NCBI RefSeq assembly: GCF_000374025.1
Contig: NZ_KB893194.1
Location: forward strand, 26,061-90,060
Direction of reading: 5' to 3'
Length of the DNA: 64,000 bases
Origin: Spirosoma panaciterrae DSM 21099
GTDB lineage: Bacteria > Bacteroidota > Bacteroidia > Cytophagales > Spirosomataceae
Each line of letters begins with the position of its first letter. Position 1 is the stretch's first letter. A model generated the notes under the pieces. It did no database searches. It was given only the letters and a program-made list of their open reading frames with translations, and was not told the origin of the DNA. Shown here in pieces: positions 36,801 to 45,831 of this stretch. A program made the translations under genes and the position numbers.

Positions 36801-36864
36801 AAATTCATCCGATCAAGCCATCATTACCGAAGCCAAACAAAAACTGGCGACCTTAGAAAAATAA
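33826..36864 (+). CDS. Large periplasmic TPR-repeat protein
   Basis: Read from the ATG at 33826 (MPYTTSQISHRLLFLLIVG and an AxA-like end before QRTQSY), this is an exported protein of about 1012 residues; the longer frame from 33775 would bury the signal peptide. Nearly the whole mature chain is tetratricopeptide-like repeats with the YYxAGxxxFxxxxYxxAxxxF pattern, for example NRQDYAKAISFLEKAV and FERGAYQVAIQGYTKLIQ. Such proteins act as scaffolds in the cell envelope; some, such as SprE/PorW types, serve gliding or type IX secretion, but I cannot assign this one to them. It heads a three-gene operon with a beta-barrel gene and a SPOR-domain gene. Confidence 0.88.
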   Translation: MPYTTSQISHRLLFLLIVGLFSTHMVLAQRTQSYAEPDYHFRNGLELFEKANYAASRYEFRQYLEPRRSDGSQTLLNTGDQNAVEAEYYVALTSLYIDEPGAELLVDRFVKNHSEHPKAGQLYGDLGTYYFNRQDYAKAISFLEKAVAQGGSTTQQTAYKYQLALSYYNTQDLQHALPLLNEVKLDPSFANAPAASYYAGVINFRNRNYNEAVSDFRRIERNPTYQNEVPNWIAQSLYKQRRYDDLLAYTEPLLKRSNNSLLSEVALFTAEVFYQQNQFARAIPYYKQYISAVGAKAPAAVKFRYGQSLFRTGAYADAITQLKPLASGKDTTAQYAAYTLGVSYLQTQNPTYALSAFDQAGRLSFNKDIQEEARFTHAKLQLDQNNGADAVKELTAFLKQYPGSKFENEANELTGEAYSASNNYPAAIAYIEGLKRRTPKINATYQRLTYNQGVNDFNAERYPQAVANLDKSLKYPVDTELQQAAQFWKAESYSAGKQYDTAIPLYASIAKAGSGSYATKSLYGLGYAYYNKKDYTRALPYFRDFVSRGSDADNREQVQDATIRLADTYFAGKQYESAMRYYEQAIAQNAPDKDYAAYQKAVILSYVGRDAEAKAQFDQVQRQFPNSRFVDESLLQKANVDFERGAYQVAIQGYTKLIQDKPNSSLIPAALLKRAIAYGNIQQYDPAIADYKRILDNYGNSEQAQSALLGIQNTLNDAGRPEEFSQVLGQYKKGNPGSSDVERVQFENAKDIYASGKYQQAIQSLLSFMQEYPASPSTNEARYYLAESYRQTDDANNALRYYNLIITDNRSDYLVRAATRAADLEAKQKNYPRAIRNYQIIMARANGKADQVAAQLGMMDTYFVYPKPDSAAIIAREVLTAGNVVPGAQNRAQLMLGKVAFGKGDYKTAQADFEKTIALAKDVNGAEAQYYLGLILNKQKKYKESTATLLKFNEQFGDFEYWKGKAFILIADNNVALDEVAQAKAVLNSIIENSSDQAIITEAKQKLATLEK

Positions 36865-36953
36865 AGAGTGAAAGAGTGAGAGAGTGAATGAGCAAACTAA
36901 TCCCATAGGTTTCTTGCTTCGCTCTCTCACTCTTTCACTCTTTCGCGCTTTAA
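36862..36953. repeat. Purine-rich inverted repeat between the TPR and beta-barrel genes
   Basis: The left arm (36862-36895, TAAAGAGTGAAAGAGTGAG and on) is complementary to the right arm (36914-36953, ending CTTTCGCGCTTTAA) with a few mismatches. It begins at the TPR stop codon and ends five bases before the next gene. The wording matches the preT/preA repeat. Confidence 0.75.
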
Positions 36954-36957
36954 TCTT

Positions 36958-38634
36958 ATGCAAACACGAATCATACTTGCCCTAACCTGTCTTTCGACTG
37001 CACTTTTTGCCCAGCAGCCTAAGCCAACCCGCCCGACCAAAGAGGGCGAAATCGATAGTCAGGAAATCACGGTAGAGAAGAGCCGTAAAATTGAGCTTCC
37101 CCCTGCCAATCGGGTTTTTAACAAGATTCCATCGATAAAACCCTCAGCCGAACAACGGAAACTGACCTATGAATTTGAAGATAGAAAGCTAATTATTGGC
37201 GACCCGCGAATCAATCCGACTATTCTACCTCCGGCAACGGGTCAGGAAGACGATACGCCCGCTTATAGCAACTATGTAAAGCTAGGGGCCGGGAATTATA
37301 GCTCGTTTCTGGGCGAAGGATTCGTAGGCATCAATAATCTGTCGAATCTGGCATTGGAAGGCTCTATCCGGCACTTGTCGTCTGGGCTAGGGCCTGTCGA
37401 TGGGAAAAATTCCTCCCAAAGCGATACGCGTGTACGGGTCACGGGTAAGTATTTGGCCGATGCCTTTAAACTACAGGCCGACCTCGGCTTCGACCGGAAT
37501 GCGTATAATTTCTACGGATATAGCCGTGAATTCGCCACTCAGTCAAACTTCAATCCCGATCAGATCAAGCAGCGGCTCAATACGATCAACTTTAAGCTGG
37601 GTATCGAAAATGCCAACTCCGATAACGCCATCGACTACTCCCTGCGTACGGGTATCACTTCACTGCGCGACCGATTCAACGCATCCGAAACCGATTGGGG
37701 AACGAACCTGAATGCTTCGCTGGGCATCAGCGATAATGTATTTGCCCTGGTGTCTGCTGATGCGTACTTAACCCAGCGGTCGGATGGAAATATTGTCGAT
37801 AACCGAAATCTGTTTCGGGTAAAGCCCACCTTTAAGTACACTTCCGATTTGCTTACGCTTACCGTGGGGATCAATGCCGTTAACCAGACCGATCAACGGC
37901 AGAACATAAACGATACCCGCGCTTTCCCGGTTGCCAATATCGATATTACTCCCGTAGGCAATATCCACATTTTCGGGGGGGTCGATGGCGATATCAACCG
38001 AAACACCCTTCGTTCGTTACTAACTGAGAATAAGTGGCTTGCTCCACAAGTCCTATTGGCTAACACTGTTAAGTCGCTGGATATTTACGGTGGGTCGAAA
38101 GGAACGCTGGGAGGAGGTTTCTCCTATGAAGGAAAAGTGTCATATGCCCGTTACCGGAACTTCTCGGCCTTTAACAATACTGCTCCCGACACCACCAAAT
38201 TCTTCGTTCTTTACGATGGAGGCATCACCAATGTGCTTACGATTTCGGGGCAATTGGGGTATGCTTTGAAAGATAAGTTCCGCTCTACACTGAAAGCTGA
38301 TTTTTTCAACTATGGTCTTGATCGGCTCGAAGCCGCCTGGGGTCGCCCGCGTACTACAGCCACCTGGACCAACTCGTATACCCTGAATAAAAAATTATTT
38401 GTCACGGCCGATTTGTACTTTTATGAGGGCATCCAGAATAAAAATATGGTATCTGGCGTCGCCTATACCTTAAAACCCATTTACGATGCGAACCTGAAAA
38501 TTGACTATTTCCTAGGGAAGCAGGTGGCCGCGTTCGTTGCGTTAAATAACATCTTCGGTCAGAATTACCAACGGTATTTGTATTATCAAACGCAAGGGCT
38601 TAACTTTCTCGGAGGAATCAGCTATTCATTCTAA
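36958..38634 (+). CDS. Outer-membrane beta-barrel protein (TonB-receptor-like, no plug)
   Basis: The 558-residue protein begins with a clear signal peptide (MQTRIILALTCLSTALFAQQ). The rest alternates aromatic and polar residues in amphipathic strands and ends in Phe (LGGISYSF), as outer-membrane barrels do. The final NNIFGQNYQRYLYYQTQGLNFLGG resembles the last strands of TonB-dependent receptors, yet the N-terminus lacks a plug domain and a TonB box. About 60 residues of Pro/Lys-rich linker precede the first strand. It probably forms an envelope complex with the TPR and SPOR proteins encoded on either side. The molecular function is unknown. Confidence 0.82.
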   Translation: MQTRIILALTCLSTALFAQQPKPTRPTKEGEIDSQEITVEKSRKIELPPANRVFNKIPSIKPSAEQRKLTYEFEDRKLIIGDPRINPTILPPATGQEDDTPAYSNYVKLGAGNYSSFLGEGFVGINNLSNLALEGSIRHLSSGLGPVDGKNSSQSDTRVRVTGKYLADAFKLQADLGFDRNAYNFYGYSREFATQSNFNPDQIKQRLNTINFKLGIENANSDNAIDYSLRTGITSLRDRFNASETDWGTNLNASLGISDNVFALVSADAYLTQRSDGNIVDNRNLFRVKPTFKYTSDLLTLTVGINAVNQTDQRQNINDTRAFPVANIDITPVGNIHIFGGVDGDINRNTLRSLLTENKWLAPQVLLANTVKSLDIYGGSKGTLGGGFSYEGKVSYARYRNFSAFNNTAPDTTKFFVLYDGGITNVLTISGQLGYALKDKFRSTLKADFFNYGLDRLEAAWGRPRTTATWTNSYTLNKKLFVTADLYFYEGIQNKNMVSGVAYTLKPIYDANLKIDYFLGKQVAAFVALNNIFGQNYQRYLYYQTQGLNFLGGISYSF

Positions 38635-38655
38635 TCTGACCTCTAACCAACAACT

Positions 38656-39831
38656 ATGGCTTCCGTCAACGACTATCTGAAAAAGTTGCTGTATCAGTAC
38701 GATTGCGTAGTTGTTCCTGAACTAGGCGCTTTTCTGACGCATTACCAGTCGGCAAGTTTTACGGAGGCTAACGGCTTGTATCTGCCCCCCCGCAAACGAG
38801 TGGCGTTCAACGAAGCGCTACGCCTGGACGATGGCATTCTGGCCAATTACATCATGCTGCATGAGCCTGTAACCCGTGAGGGTGCTCAACGGCACATCAG
38901 CTCATTTGTGGCCGAACTTCGGCAACAGGTCGAATCGACAGGTCGGTTTGAGTTAGAAGGCATTGGTACATTCACGTATAATGACGAAGGTCGCCTGCAA
39001 TTTGGTCCCAGCTTGCGTCACAATTTTTTTGGTGAATCCTACGGCCTAAGCCCTGTATCCGTACAGGCGGTTTCGAAACAGGGCCAGCCTGAGCTACCGA
39101 TCGAGGCTATTCCTGTGACGACAGCCCTTGGCCCCGTAAAAGTAGAGGAAGACGTTACGTTGACACCCTATCGGCCATCCCGTCCTTACTGGCGTGTAGC
39201 CGCTATTGCCTTACTGGTGGGATCATTGGGGGTATTCAGTTATTTTTCGGTGATTGAGCCAGGCCAACCCTTTCAAAGTAGCCTTGATCCAGCCAACCTA
39301 TTGCGGTTCACGGCCTGGTTAGTTGATAAACCTGCCAGGACAACAGAAGCTCACAAAGCTGTCCCCGTCAAGAAAATAGCCCCTGCCCCAACAGCAGCAA
39401 TGCCTGCAGATGCCCCTTCTGTTGAACCGGCACCTGCAGAACCGACACCCGTTCCGGCAAAAGAAGTATCGACGAAGCCTGTGACAGCGCCAGTCGAAAA
39501 TAAAGCAAAAGCGATAGCTACTACACCAGAGCCCAAAACCATCGAAAAACGCGACGTATCTGTTGCATCACCAACTGTAAAACCACTCCGTACTGGCCCT
39601 CATTTTACAGTCATTGCGGGTGTTTTCCTCAGTAAGCAAAATGCCCTTCGCTTACGTCGGCAACTACGCAAAGCGGGGTACGAGGATGCCTTTATCATCA
39701 TGCCGGAAGCTGGCGAAAAGGAACGGTACAAAGTAGCAGCGGCTGGCTCGGCCATTCGCTCGGAAGCCGTTGCCAAAATGGCTGCTATCGACTCCCTGGC
39801 CGGTACGGAATCCTGGATTCTAAAAAATTAA
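38656..39831 (+). CDS. HU-CCDC81-like domain fused through a membrane segment to a SPOR domain
   Basis: The N-terminal 130 residues match the HU-CCDC81 pattern of Bacteroidetes (VNDYLKKLLYQYDCVVVPELGAFL, in part; FNEALRLDDGILANYI; GRFELEGIGTFTYNDEGRLQF), an HU-like fold of uncertain ligand. A transmembrane helix lies at about 180-200 (VAAIALLVGSLGVFSYFSVI). A Pro/Ala-rich linker (about 225-310) leads to a SPOR domain at about 315-391 (HFTVIAGVFLSKQNALRLRR), which in this family binds glycan strands stripped of peptide at division or remodelling sites. The HU-like part would be cytoplasmic and the SPOR part periplasmic. It closes the three-gene envelope operon and is followed by a terminator. 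Confidence 0.88.
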   Translation: MASVNDYLKKLLYQYDCVVVPELGAFLTHYQSASFTEANGLYLPPRKRVAFNEALRLDDGILANYIMLHEPVTREGAQRHISSFVAELRQQVESTGRFELEGIGTFTYNDEGRLQFGPSLRHNFFGESYGLSPVSVQAVSKQGQPELPIEAIPVTTALGPVKVEEDVTLTPYRPSRPYWRVAAIALLVGSLGVFSYFSVIEPGQPFQSSLDPANLLRFTAWLVDKPARTTEAHKAVPVKKIAPAPTAAMPADAPSVEPAPAEPTPVPAKEVSTKPVTAPVENKAKAIATTPEPKTIEKRDVSVASPTVKPLRTGPHFTVIAGVFLSKQNALRLRRQLRKAGYEDAFIIMPEAGEKERYKVAAAGSAIRSEAVAKMAAIDSLAGTESWILKN

Positions 39832-39855
39832 TAAACTATCTCTATTAAAATAGAT

Positions 39856-39886
39856 TAGCCAGCCTTGAAAAGCTGGCTATTTTTTT
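39856..39886 (+). terminator. Intrinsic terminator of the TPR/barrel/SPOR operon
   Basis: TAGCCAGC and GCTGGCTA pair around an eight-base loop and are followed by seven T residues. Confidence 0.88.
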
Positions 39887-40058
39887 CAAATTAAACTAAC
39901 TGTCAACATAAACAGCTAGCCAAAATATGAAAACGTATTTCATCCAGATGCACAACGAAGTAAAGAGATTTCTAAGCGATGCACTCGCTGGCCGAATTAA
40001 GGTAGATATTTCTTAATAGCAGTCACCGTTGTCACCACCAGCATAAATCCCTTAAAAC

Positions 40059-40090
40059 AAAACGACCTCCGCTTTCGCAGAGGCCGTTTT
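40059..40090 (-). terminator. Intrinsic terminator of rpoD
   Basis: On the minus strand AAAACGGCCTC pairs with GAGGTCGTTTT around a ten-base loop and is followed by GTTTT. It lies 18 bases after the rpoD stop. Confidence 0.85.
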
Positions 40091-40108
40091 GCAAAGCAAA
40101 CAGGAAGT

Positions 40109-40972
40109 TTAGCCCAGGTAGGTTTTCAACGCCTTCGACCGTGAGGTATGGCGTAACCGACGAATGGCTTTTTCTTTTATTTGCCGAACCCGTTCACGGG
40201 TCAGGTTAAATTTCTCACCAATTTCTTCGAGGGTCATGGCATGCTCGCCGTTCAGCCCGAAATACAACGTGATCACATCTGCCTCGCGTTGAGTCAATGT
40301 CGAAAGCGCCCGTTGTACCTCTTTCCGAAGTGAATCGTTGATCAGGCCCGAATCTGGTTTGTCTTCACCATCGTTTTCGAGTACATCGAGCAGGCTGTTT
40401 TCTTCGCCCTGTACAAATGGTGCATCCATTGATACATGGCGACCCGAAATTTTCAGGGTGTCAACCACTTCAGCGGCCGATATTTCCAGAACAGCAGCCA
40501 GTTCTTCGGGCGAAGGCTCGCGCTCAAACTTCTGCTCCAGATCGGAGAACGTCTTCGAAATCTTGTTCAGCGAACCAACCCGATTTAGCGGCAGACGTAC
40601 AATCCGTGACTGTTCGGCTAATGCCTGCAGAATTGACTGACGAATCCACCAAACGGCGTACGAAATAAATTTAAATCCACGGGTTTCATCGAAACGCTGG
40701 GCGGCTTTAATCAGACCCAGGTTACCTTCGTTAATCAAATCACCCAGCGAAAGCCCCTGATTCTGGTACTGTTTCGCTACGGATACCACAAAGCGTAAGT
40801 TCGCCTTCGTCAATCGTTCGAGAGAGAGTTGGTCTCCTTCCCGAATTTTTTGGGCCAGCGTTACTTCCTCGTCTGGTGTGAGTAGATCTACCTTACCAAT
40901 CTCCTGCAAGTACTTGTCTAGCGACTGACTTTCACGGTTGGTAATCTGTTTTGAAATTTTTAGCTGTCTCAT
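40109..40972 (-). CDS. rpoD: Primary RNA polymerase sigma factor (RpoD/SigA)
   Basis: This 287-residue sigma-70 protein is the short primary sigma of Bacteroidetes, lacking region 1.1. Visible regions are 1.2 ([20 protein letters not shown]), 2 ([30 protein letters not shown], in part; [16 protein letters not shown]), 3 and 4 ([45 protein letters not shown]). The aromatic set in region 2.3/2.4 is the one used with the TANNTTTG -7 element, which occurs upstream of several genes here. The gene is a single transcription unit with its own terminator. Confidence 0.97.
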   Translation of the reverse strand: MRQLKISKQITNRESQSLDKYLQEIGKVDLLTPDEEVTLAQKIREGDQLSLERLTKANLRFVVSVAKQYQNQGLSLGDLINEGNLGLIKAAQRFDETRGFKFISYAVWWIRQSILQALAEQSRIVRLPLNRVGSLNKISKTFSDLEQKFEREPSPEELAAVLEISAAEVVDTLKISGRHVSMDAPFVQGEENSLLDVLENDGEDKPDSGLINDSLRKEVQRALSTLTQREADVITLYFGLNGEHAMTLEEIGEKFNLTRERVRQIKEKAIRRLRHTSRSKALKTYLG

Positions 40973-41047
40973 ATTCTGTTTTCCCCGGCAGAGCGACTAT
41001 ATAACGCTTTATTTTGACGTTGAATTACACAAAAAAGTAACAATGAC

Positions 41048-43174
41048 TTACGCATTTTTGTTCTCTGGCTTAGGCAGTAAAACTTTGCGCGACAAACGAT
41101 ATTTCCCCGTTTTTTTATCAATGTCAATCAATTTGACCGTTACTTCCTCGCCAACCTGCAAAACACCGTCCATAGACTCCAGTCGCTCCCACTTAATCTC
41201 GGAAATATGCAATAAGCCATCTTTGCCTGGCATAAATTCAATAAAGGCACCGAACGGCTGAATGGTTTTCACTTTGCCTACATAGGTTTCGCCTACTTCC
41301 GGTACAGCTACAATCCCTTTCACCCTCGACACGGCTTTGTCCATGCTTTCTTTGTTCGTCGCAAAGATGCTGACCCAACCCGCATTGTCATGTTCATCGA
41401 TATTGACAATGGCCCCCGAATCTTTCTGGATATCCTGAACCACTTTACCGCCGGGCCCGATCACCGCACCAATCTGATTGGTATCGATCTTGATGACAAC
41501 AGCGCGTGGTGCATGTGGTTTGAGATCGGGACGAACCTCGGCAATGCCTTTCTTCATTTCACCCAGAATATGCAGTCGCCCAGCCCGAGCCTGTTCCAGT
41601 GCCTGAGCCAATACTTCGTAAGAAAGGCCATCCACTTTCAGGTCCATCTGGCAAGCCACGATACCTTTTTCTGTTCCGGTTACTTTAAAGTCCATGTCGC
41701 CCAGGTGATCTTCATCCCCCAGAATATCGGACAATACCGCGTATTTCTCTCCGTCAGAAATCAACCCCATGGCAATACCGGCTACGGGCGCTTTGATTTT
41801 AACACCAGCATCCATTAAGGCCATCGTACCGGCACAAACCGTCGCCATCGACGACGATCCATTCGACTCCAGAATATCTGATACGATCCGGATGGTGTAT
41901 GGATTTTCCTCTTCAGGAGGTAAAACTTTTTTCAGGGAACGATGAGCCAGGTTTCCGTGTCCGATCTCGCGTCGGCCAGCACCCCGGTTCGGCTTCACTT
42001 CGCCCGTTGAGAATCCAGGGAAGTTGTAATGCAACAGGAATTTCTCATACCCTTGAAACAAAGGCTGATCAACGATCTGCTCATCGGTTTTGGTACCCAG
42101 CGTAGCCGTAGTGAGCGACTGAGTTTCGCCACGGGTGAAGAGTGCAGAACCGTGGGGCCCTGGTAACAGCCCCGCTTCCGCCGAGATCGGACGGATTTCG
42201 TCTAATTTGCGACCATCCAGACGCACCCGCTCATCCAGAACCAAGCGACGGGAGGCTTCCCATTCCAGATCATGGATGTAGGTTTTGATGAGACTAACAT
42301 TCACTTCCGAGCCTTCCGGAAACGAAGCAATGTATTCATCACGAATGGCTTTGAAGGCTTCGGAACGTCCTTTTTTGCTTGGATTCTGCTGACGGGCTAC
42401 GGCATAGATTTTATCATACGTTGCGGTCCGTACAGCTGCCCGAAGTTCTTCGTCATGCGTTTCGTGGTTATATTCCCGCTTAACGGTTTTACCCACTTTC
42501 GCTTCCAGCTCTTTCTGTGCCTGGCACTGCACTTTGATGGCTTCGTGGGCTGCTTTCAACGCTTCCACAACCTCGGCTTCTGAGCACTCGCTCATTTCGC
42601 CTTCTACCATACAAATATCTTTCTCCGTAGCAGCGACAATAAGATCGATCGTAGCCCGATTCAGATCGGCCGTTTTGGGGTTGATCTGATACGTTCCATC
42701 AATTTTTGCCACCCGAACTTCAGAAATGGGTCCATTGAATGGAATGTCGGATACCGCCAGCGCAGAGGAAGCCGCCAGGGCTGCCAACGCATCCGGTTGC
42801 ACTTCAGGATCGGCCGAAATCAGGGTAATCATTACCTGGGTATCGGCATGGTAATTATCTGGGAAGATAGGCCGCAGAGCCCGATCGACTAAACGACTAA
42901 TCAGAATTTCGTAATCGCTTAATCGGCCCTCACGACGTTGAAAGCTTCCTGGAATCCGTCCAGCCGAAGCAAATTTCTCTTGATAATCAACAGATAAGGG
43001 GAGAAAATCAACGCCTTCTTTGGCTTCTTTACTCGATACAACTGTGGCTAACAGCATGGTGTCGCCCAGCCTGACAACCACCGCTCCGTCGGCCTGACGA
43101 GCCATTTTGCCGGTTTCGATGGTAATTTCCCGCCCGTCGGGCAGCGCAACGGATTGCGTGGTAATTTGAAACAT
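41048..43174 (-). CDS. pnp: Polynucleotide phosphorylase
   Basis: The 708-residue phosphorolytic 3'-5' exoribonuclease has two RNase PH domains (the first with [23 protein letters not shown], in part; the second with [16 protein letters not shown] and [18 protein letters not shown]). They are followed by a KH domain ([23 protein letters not shown]) and an S1 domain ([33 protein letters not shown]). It lies just downstream of rpsO, the widely conserved rpsO-pnp order, with an attenuator-like hairpin between them. Confidence 0.97.
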   Translation of the reverse strand: MFQITTQSVALPDGREITIETGKMARQADGAVVVRLGDTMLLATVVSSKEAKEGVDFLPLSVDYQEKFASAGRIPGSFQRREGRLSDYEILISRLVDRALRPIFPDNYHADTQVMITLISADPEVQPDALAALAASSALAVSDIPFNGPISEVRVAKIDGTYQINPKTADLNRATIDLIVAATEKDICMVEGEMSECSEAEVVEALKAAHEAIKVQCQAQKELEAKVGKTVKREYNHETHDEELRAAVRTATYDKIYAVARQQNPSKKGRSEAFKAIRDEYIASFPEGSEVNVSLIKTYIHDLEWEASRRLVLDERVRLDGRKLDEIRPISAEAGLLPGPHGSALFTRGETQSLTTATLGTKTDEQIVDQPLFQGYEKFLLHYNFPGFSTGEVKPNRGAGRREIGHGNLAHRSLKKVLPPEEENPYTIRIVSDILESNGSSSMATVCAGTMALMDAGVKIKAPVAGIAMGLISDGEKYAVLSDILGDEDHLGDMDFKVTGTEKGIVACQMDLKVDGLSYEVLAQALEQARAGRLHILGEMKKGIAEVRPDLKPHAPRAVVIKIDTNQIGAVIGPGGKVVQDIQKDSGAIVNIDEHDNAGWVSIFATNKESMDKAVSRVKGIVAVPEVGETYVGKVKTIQPFGAFIEFMPGKDGLLHISEIKWERLESMDGVLQVGEEVTVKLIDIDKKTGKYRLSRKVLLPKPENKNA

Positions 43175-43304
43175 ACAACAGATTTTGAATACGTCCTCTA
43201 CAGCTTTAAACCGCGTGGGATTCGACTAGTTAGCCGTAATCCCGAATTTATTTTATTTAATCGCAAAAAATTTCACCCTATTGGTGTAGAAACAACAAAA
43301 ATGA

Positions 43305-43329
43305 GGGAATCTACTATAAGCAGATTCCC
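43305..43329 (-). terminator. Hairpin between rpsO and pnp
   Basis: GGGAATCT and AGATTCCC pair perfectly around nine bases. On the minus strand the stem is followed by TCATTTTTG, so it may be a partial terminator or an RNA processing site between the two genes; on the plus strand six T residues follow. Confidence 0.65.
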
Positions 43330-43348
43330 TTTTTTAACTAGAGCCCGA

Positions 43349-43624
43349 TTACTTCCGTAATCCCAGCGCTGCCAGAATGGCCCGGTAGCGCATGATGTCT
43401 TTTTTCATGAGGTAGTTCAGCAACCGCCGACGCTTACCTACTAATTTTAAAAGACCCAGTTGGGTGCCATAATCGTGCTTGTGAACTTTCAGGTGCTCAG
43501 TTAAATGACTGATCCGATACGTGAACAGCGCGATCTGGGATTCGGCCGACCCGGTGTCCGTTGCACTTTTGGCATAGCCCGAGGTGGAGAAAATCTCCTG
43601 CTTTTTTTCGGTCGTTAGATACAT
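43349..43624 (-). CDS. rpsO: 30S ribosomal protein S15
   Basis: The 91-residue protein is full length for S15, which binds the central domain of 16S rRNA. Typical segments are [50 protein letters not shown] (seen in part: [37 protein letters not shown]). It is transcribed ahead of pnp. A TATCTTTG -7 element lies about 40 bases before the start codon. Confidence 0.97.
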   Translation of the reverse strand: MYLTTEKKQEIFSTSGYAKSATDTGSAESQIALFTYRISHLTEHLKVHKHDYGTQLGLLKLVGKRRRLLNYLMKKDIMRYRAILAALGLRK

Positions 43625-43665
43625 CTTCAGACAGCTAAATGATGAAAAAATTATGAATTCGGGGG

Positions 43666-43673
43666 CAAAGATA
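43666..43673 (-). promoter_or_regulatory. Candidate -7 promoter element of rpsO
   Basis: The plus strand reads CAAAGATA, which is TATCTTTG on the minus strand and a full match to TANNTTTG. No TTG stands at the usual 19-21-base spacing, so only the -7 half is supported. Confidence 0.5.
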
Positions 43674-43746
43674 GCAAAAAAATTCTATAATCCGTTGCCG
43701 TCAATCAATTGTTTATGGAATGCGTACAGAATAATCCTATTTAGGC

Positions 43747-45255
43747 CTAATTACTCACGGCTACGGTTTGTCGATTTCGAAAGGCCTCCCATTTGCGTTT
43801 TAACCGCTCCCAGGCAATTACGTAGACGTCTTTATCGAACAAACGGGAATCATGGCGGGCGCGCTGCATGAGCAATAACCCGATTGGAAACAGGACTATG
43901 TTAGCCATCCAGGCTCCTAAAGGCACCCAGAGCAGCCCATCTTTGGCATATTTATCGCCCGCAATGGTTAGCACATACAGGAAAATAAAAAAGACAATGG
44001 CGATCAGGACCGGAACCCCGAAGCCACCTTTTTTAATGATGGCTCCCATTGAAGCGCCAATGAGAAACATCACGAAGATCGAAATCGACTGCGTGAATTT
44101 GTGATGGGATTCCAATTGGTATTTCCAGACATTCTTCTCTTTTTCAGTCAGGTAGGTTACGTTAGACGTGGCATAGGACAGAATATTCTGGGCCGAGTTG
44201 AGCGCTAGCTGGGCTAATTCGGGTCTGGCAATCTGGTACTTTCTCAGGAGCGAGTCGACCCACTTCCCATCCATAACCTTCTTTTTGTGGACCGTCCCAT
44301 CCGACTTGAACTGGTAGCTATAATACTGCCGGGATGTGCTGGCAACGTTCAGGCTGGTGCTTGTATAATCTTTCCGCAGCGAATCGGTCAGATCCGACAG
44401 TTCTTTGAGGTTTTTCATGTATTCATGATACTCAAACTGATTTTCGTCGGTCCGCTTAATTCCGAATGACTCCAGACTAATTACCAGCCGATAATCCTTA
44501 AAGCCATTCCGCATAAATTGCCCTCCTCGAACCAGCGACCCTCCACTGGCGTAACTTACCGTGCTATTATCCGAATATTCCTGATAATCGTTGCCATTGA
44601 ACAGTTCAAAGACGAGGTATGTCCGATCCTTATCCGTATACATACGCCCCGAATCAGCCAGTATTATCTCACGGTTCCCCGATTCAAGCCCACTCATGGG
44701 ATGTTTGTAAATGACTAATCCCTTCAACAAATCCCCATTCTGGCTTTCCTTAGCTCCTTTGATTTTATGATCAACTTTGATGCTGTATCCGGGAAGATCA
44801 TTGTAAAATATTCCCTCTTTCAGATTCAGGGCAGCCTTCGCCGTTTTAATATCGTACAGCAAACTATAGCCTTTCAGGTTTGCCCAGGGCGATACCGAAT
44901 TATTGAACCAGAATGAAAAAATACTAATCCCAATGGCAACGATCAGCAAAGGACGCATGGCCCTTGTCAGCGAAATACCGGCACTTTTCAGGGCTGTCAG
45001 TTCAAAGAACTCCCCTAAATTACCAAAGGTCATCAACGAGGAAAGCAATACGGCCAGGGGCAATGCTGTAGGGATTGTCAGCAAAGCAAAATAGAAGAGA
45101 AGTCGGACAAAGGTAGCCAGATCGAGGTCCTTTGAAACGAAGTCATCGATATAAAACATCAACAGCCGCATCAGGAAGATGAAGATGACGACGGCCAGGG
45201 TCAAAAAAAACGGCCCCCAAAATGAGCCGAGTATTAATTTATCAACCTTTTTCAT
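43747..45255 (-). CDS. LptF/LptG-family (YjgP/YjgQ) permease
   Basis: The 502-residue protein is an inner-membrane component of the lipopolysaccharide export ABC system. Three N-terminal helices (LILGSFWGPFFLTLAVVIFIFLMRLLMFYI, in part), a large periplasmic domain from about 120 to 360, and three C-terminal helices match the YjgP/YjgQ layout. The conserved first-helix region reaches the coupling motif ALPLAVLLSSLMTFGNLGEFFELTALKSAG (in part: GNLGEFFELTALKSAG). I cannot decide between LptF and LptG, and no second copy is in the window. Confidence 0.9.
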   Translation of the reverse strand: MKKVDKLILGSFWGPFFLTLAVVIFIFLMRLLMFYIDDFVSKDLDLATFVRLLFYFALLTIPTALPLAVLLSSLMTFGNLGEFFELTALKSAGISLTRAMRPLLIVAIGISIFSFWFNNSVSPWANLKGYSLLYDIKTAKAALNLKEGIFYNDLPGYSIKVDHKIKGAKESQNGDLLKGLVIYKHPMSGLESGNREIILADSGRMYTDKDRTYLVFELFNGNDYQEYSDNSTVSYASGGSLVRGGQFMRNGFKDYRLVISLESFGIKRTDENQFEYHEYMKNLKELSDLTDSLRKDYTSTSLNVASTSRQYYSYQFKSDGTVHKKKVMDGKWVDSLLRKYQIARPELAQLALNSAQNILSYATSNVTYLTEKEKNVWKYQLESHHKFTQSISIFVMFLIGASMGAIIKKGGFGVPVLIAIVFFIFLYVLTIAGDKYAKDGLLWVPLGAWMANIVLFPIGLLLMQRARHDSRLFDKDVYVIAWERLKRKWEAFRNRQTVAVSN

Positions 45256-45368
45256 TCTCTAAAATGCACCACGCCACGGGTGTTCCCTAATGAAAAATGG
45301 CAATGATTCAATTACTAGACGTAAAACACCCTATATATTGTTCATTTTCCATTAATCATTAACATAAT

Positions 45369-45761
45369 TTAACTCCCAACAATTTCCCGCAGTTTTTCTA
45401 ACAGCCCATCCCAAAGGTCTTTCAGTTCCTCCTCATCGGTTGTATTGGAATAGTCGGTAATGCGTAGAAATGTCGATTGGGTCAGTTCGCTCTGATCGAC
45501 CCGGAAGTCTACGTAATTATTATCGGAGCCCTCGTCGTCTGTATCCAGAAACTCGAAGCGTACCCCCTTATTCTGCCGCATCGATACCTGTCTGGCTATA
45601 TGGCTTTCGTTATCCCATTGGAAATCGAACCGTTGTTCAGGCATGGTATTGACTTTGGTAGCAAACCACTGCGACAGGCCAGACGCTGTGCTTATGTAAG
45701 GGAACAGCATTTTTGGGGAGGCCCGGAGTTCATACTCGGCGACGAATTTATATTTCTCCAT
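45369..45761 (-). CDS. START-like (AHSA1/SRPBCC) domain protein
   Basis: This small cytoplasmic protein of 130 residues has the Bacteroidetes START-like pattern: KYKFVAEYELRASPKMLFPYISTASGLSQWFA (in part), then FDFQWDNESHIARQV and the C-terminal LWDGLLEKLREIVG helix. SRPBCC folds bind hydrophobic ligands or partner proteins; the role of this group is unknown. It has its own promoter (TTG-N21-TACCTTTG) directly facing that of the tRNA gene. Confidence 0.88.
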   Translation of the reverse strand: MEKYKFVAEYELRASPKMLFPYISTASGLSQWFATKVNTMPEQRFDFQWDNESHIARQVSMRQNKGVRFEFLDTDDEGSDNNYVDFRVDQSELTQSTFLRITDYSNTTDEEELKDLWDGLLEKLREIVGS

Positions 45762-45791
45762 AATTTTTTACCATAGAAAAGGGGTCGTTGG

Positions 45792-45823
45792 CAAAGGTAA
45801 ACGATTTTTTTTGCGAAAGTCAA
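45792..45823 (-). promoter_or_regulatory. Promoter of the START-like gene
   Basis: On the minus strand TTG (45823-45821) is followed by 21 bases and then TACCTTTG (45799-45792), a match to the Bacteroidetes -33/-7 promoter, 31 bases before the start codon. Confidence 0.65.
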
Positions 45824-45831
45824 CGTCCTTT

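Noticed and set aside
39927..40016. A 29-codon frame starting MKTYFIQMHNEV between the SPOR gene and rpoD
   Set aside because: Too short, no promoter or conserved feature, and it stands between two terminators.
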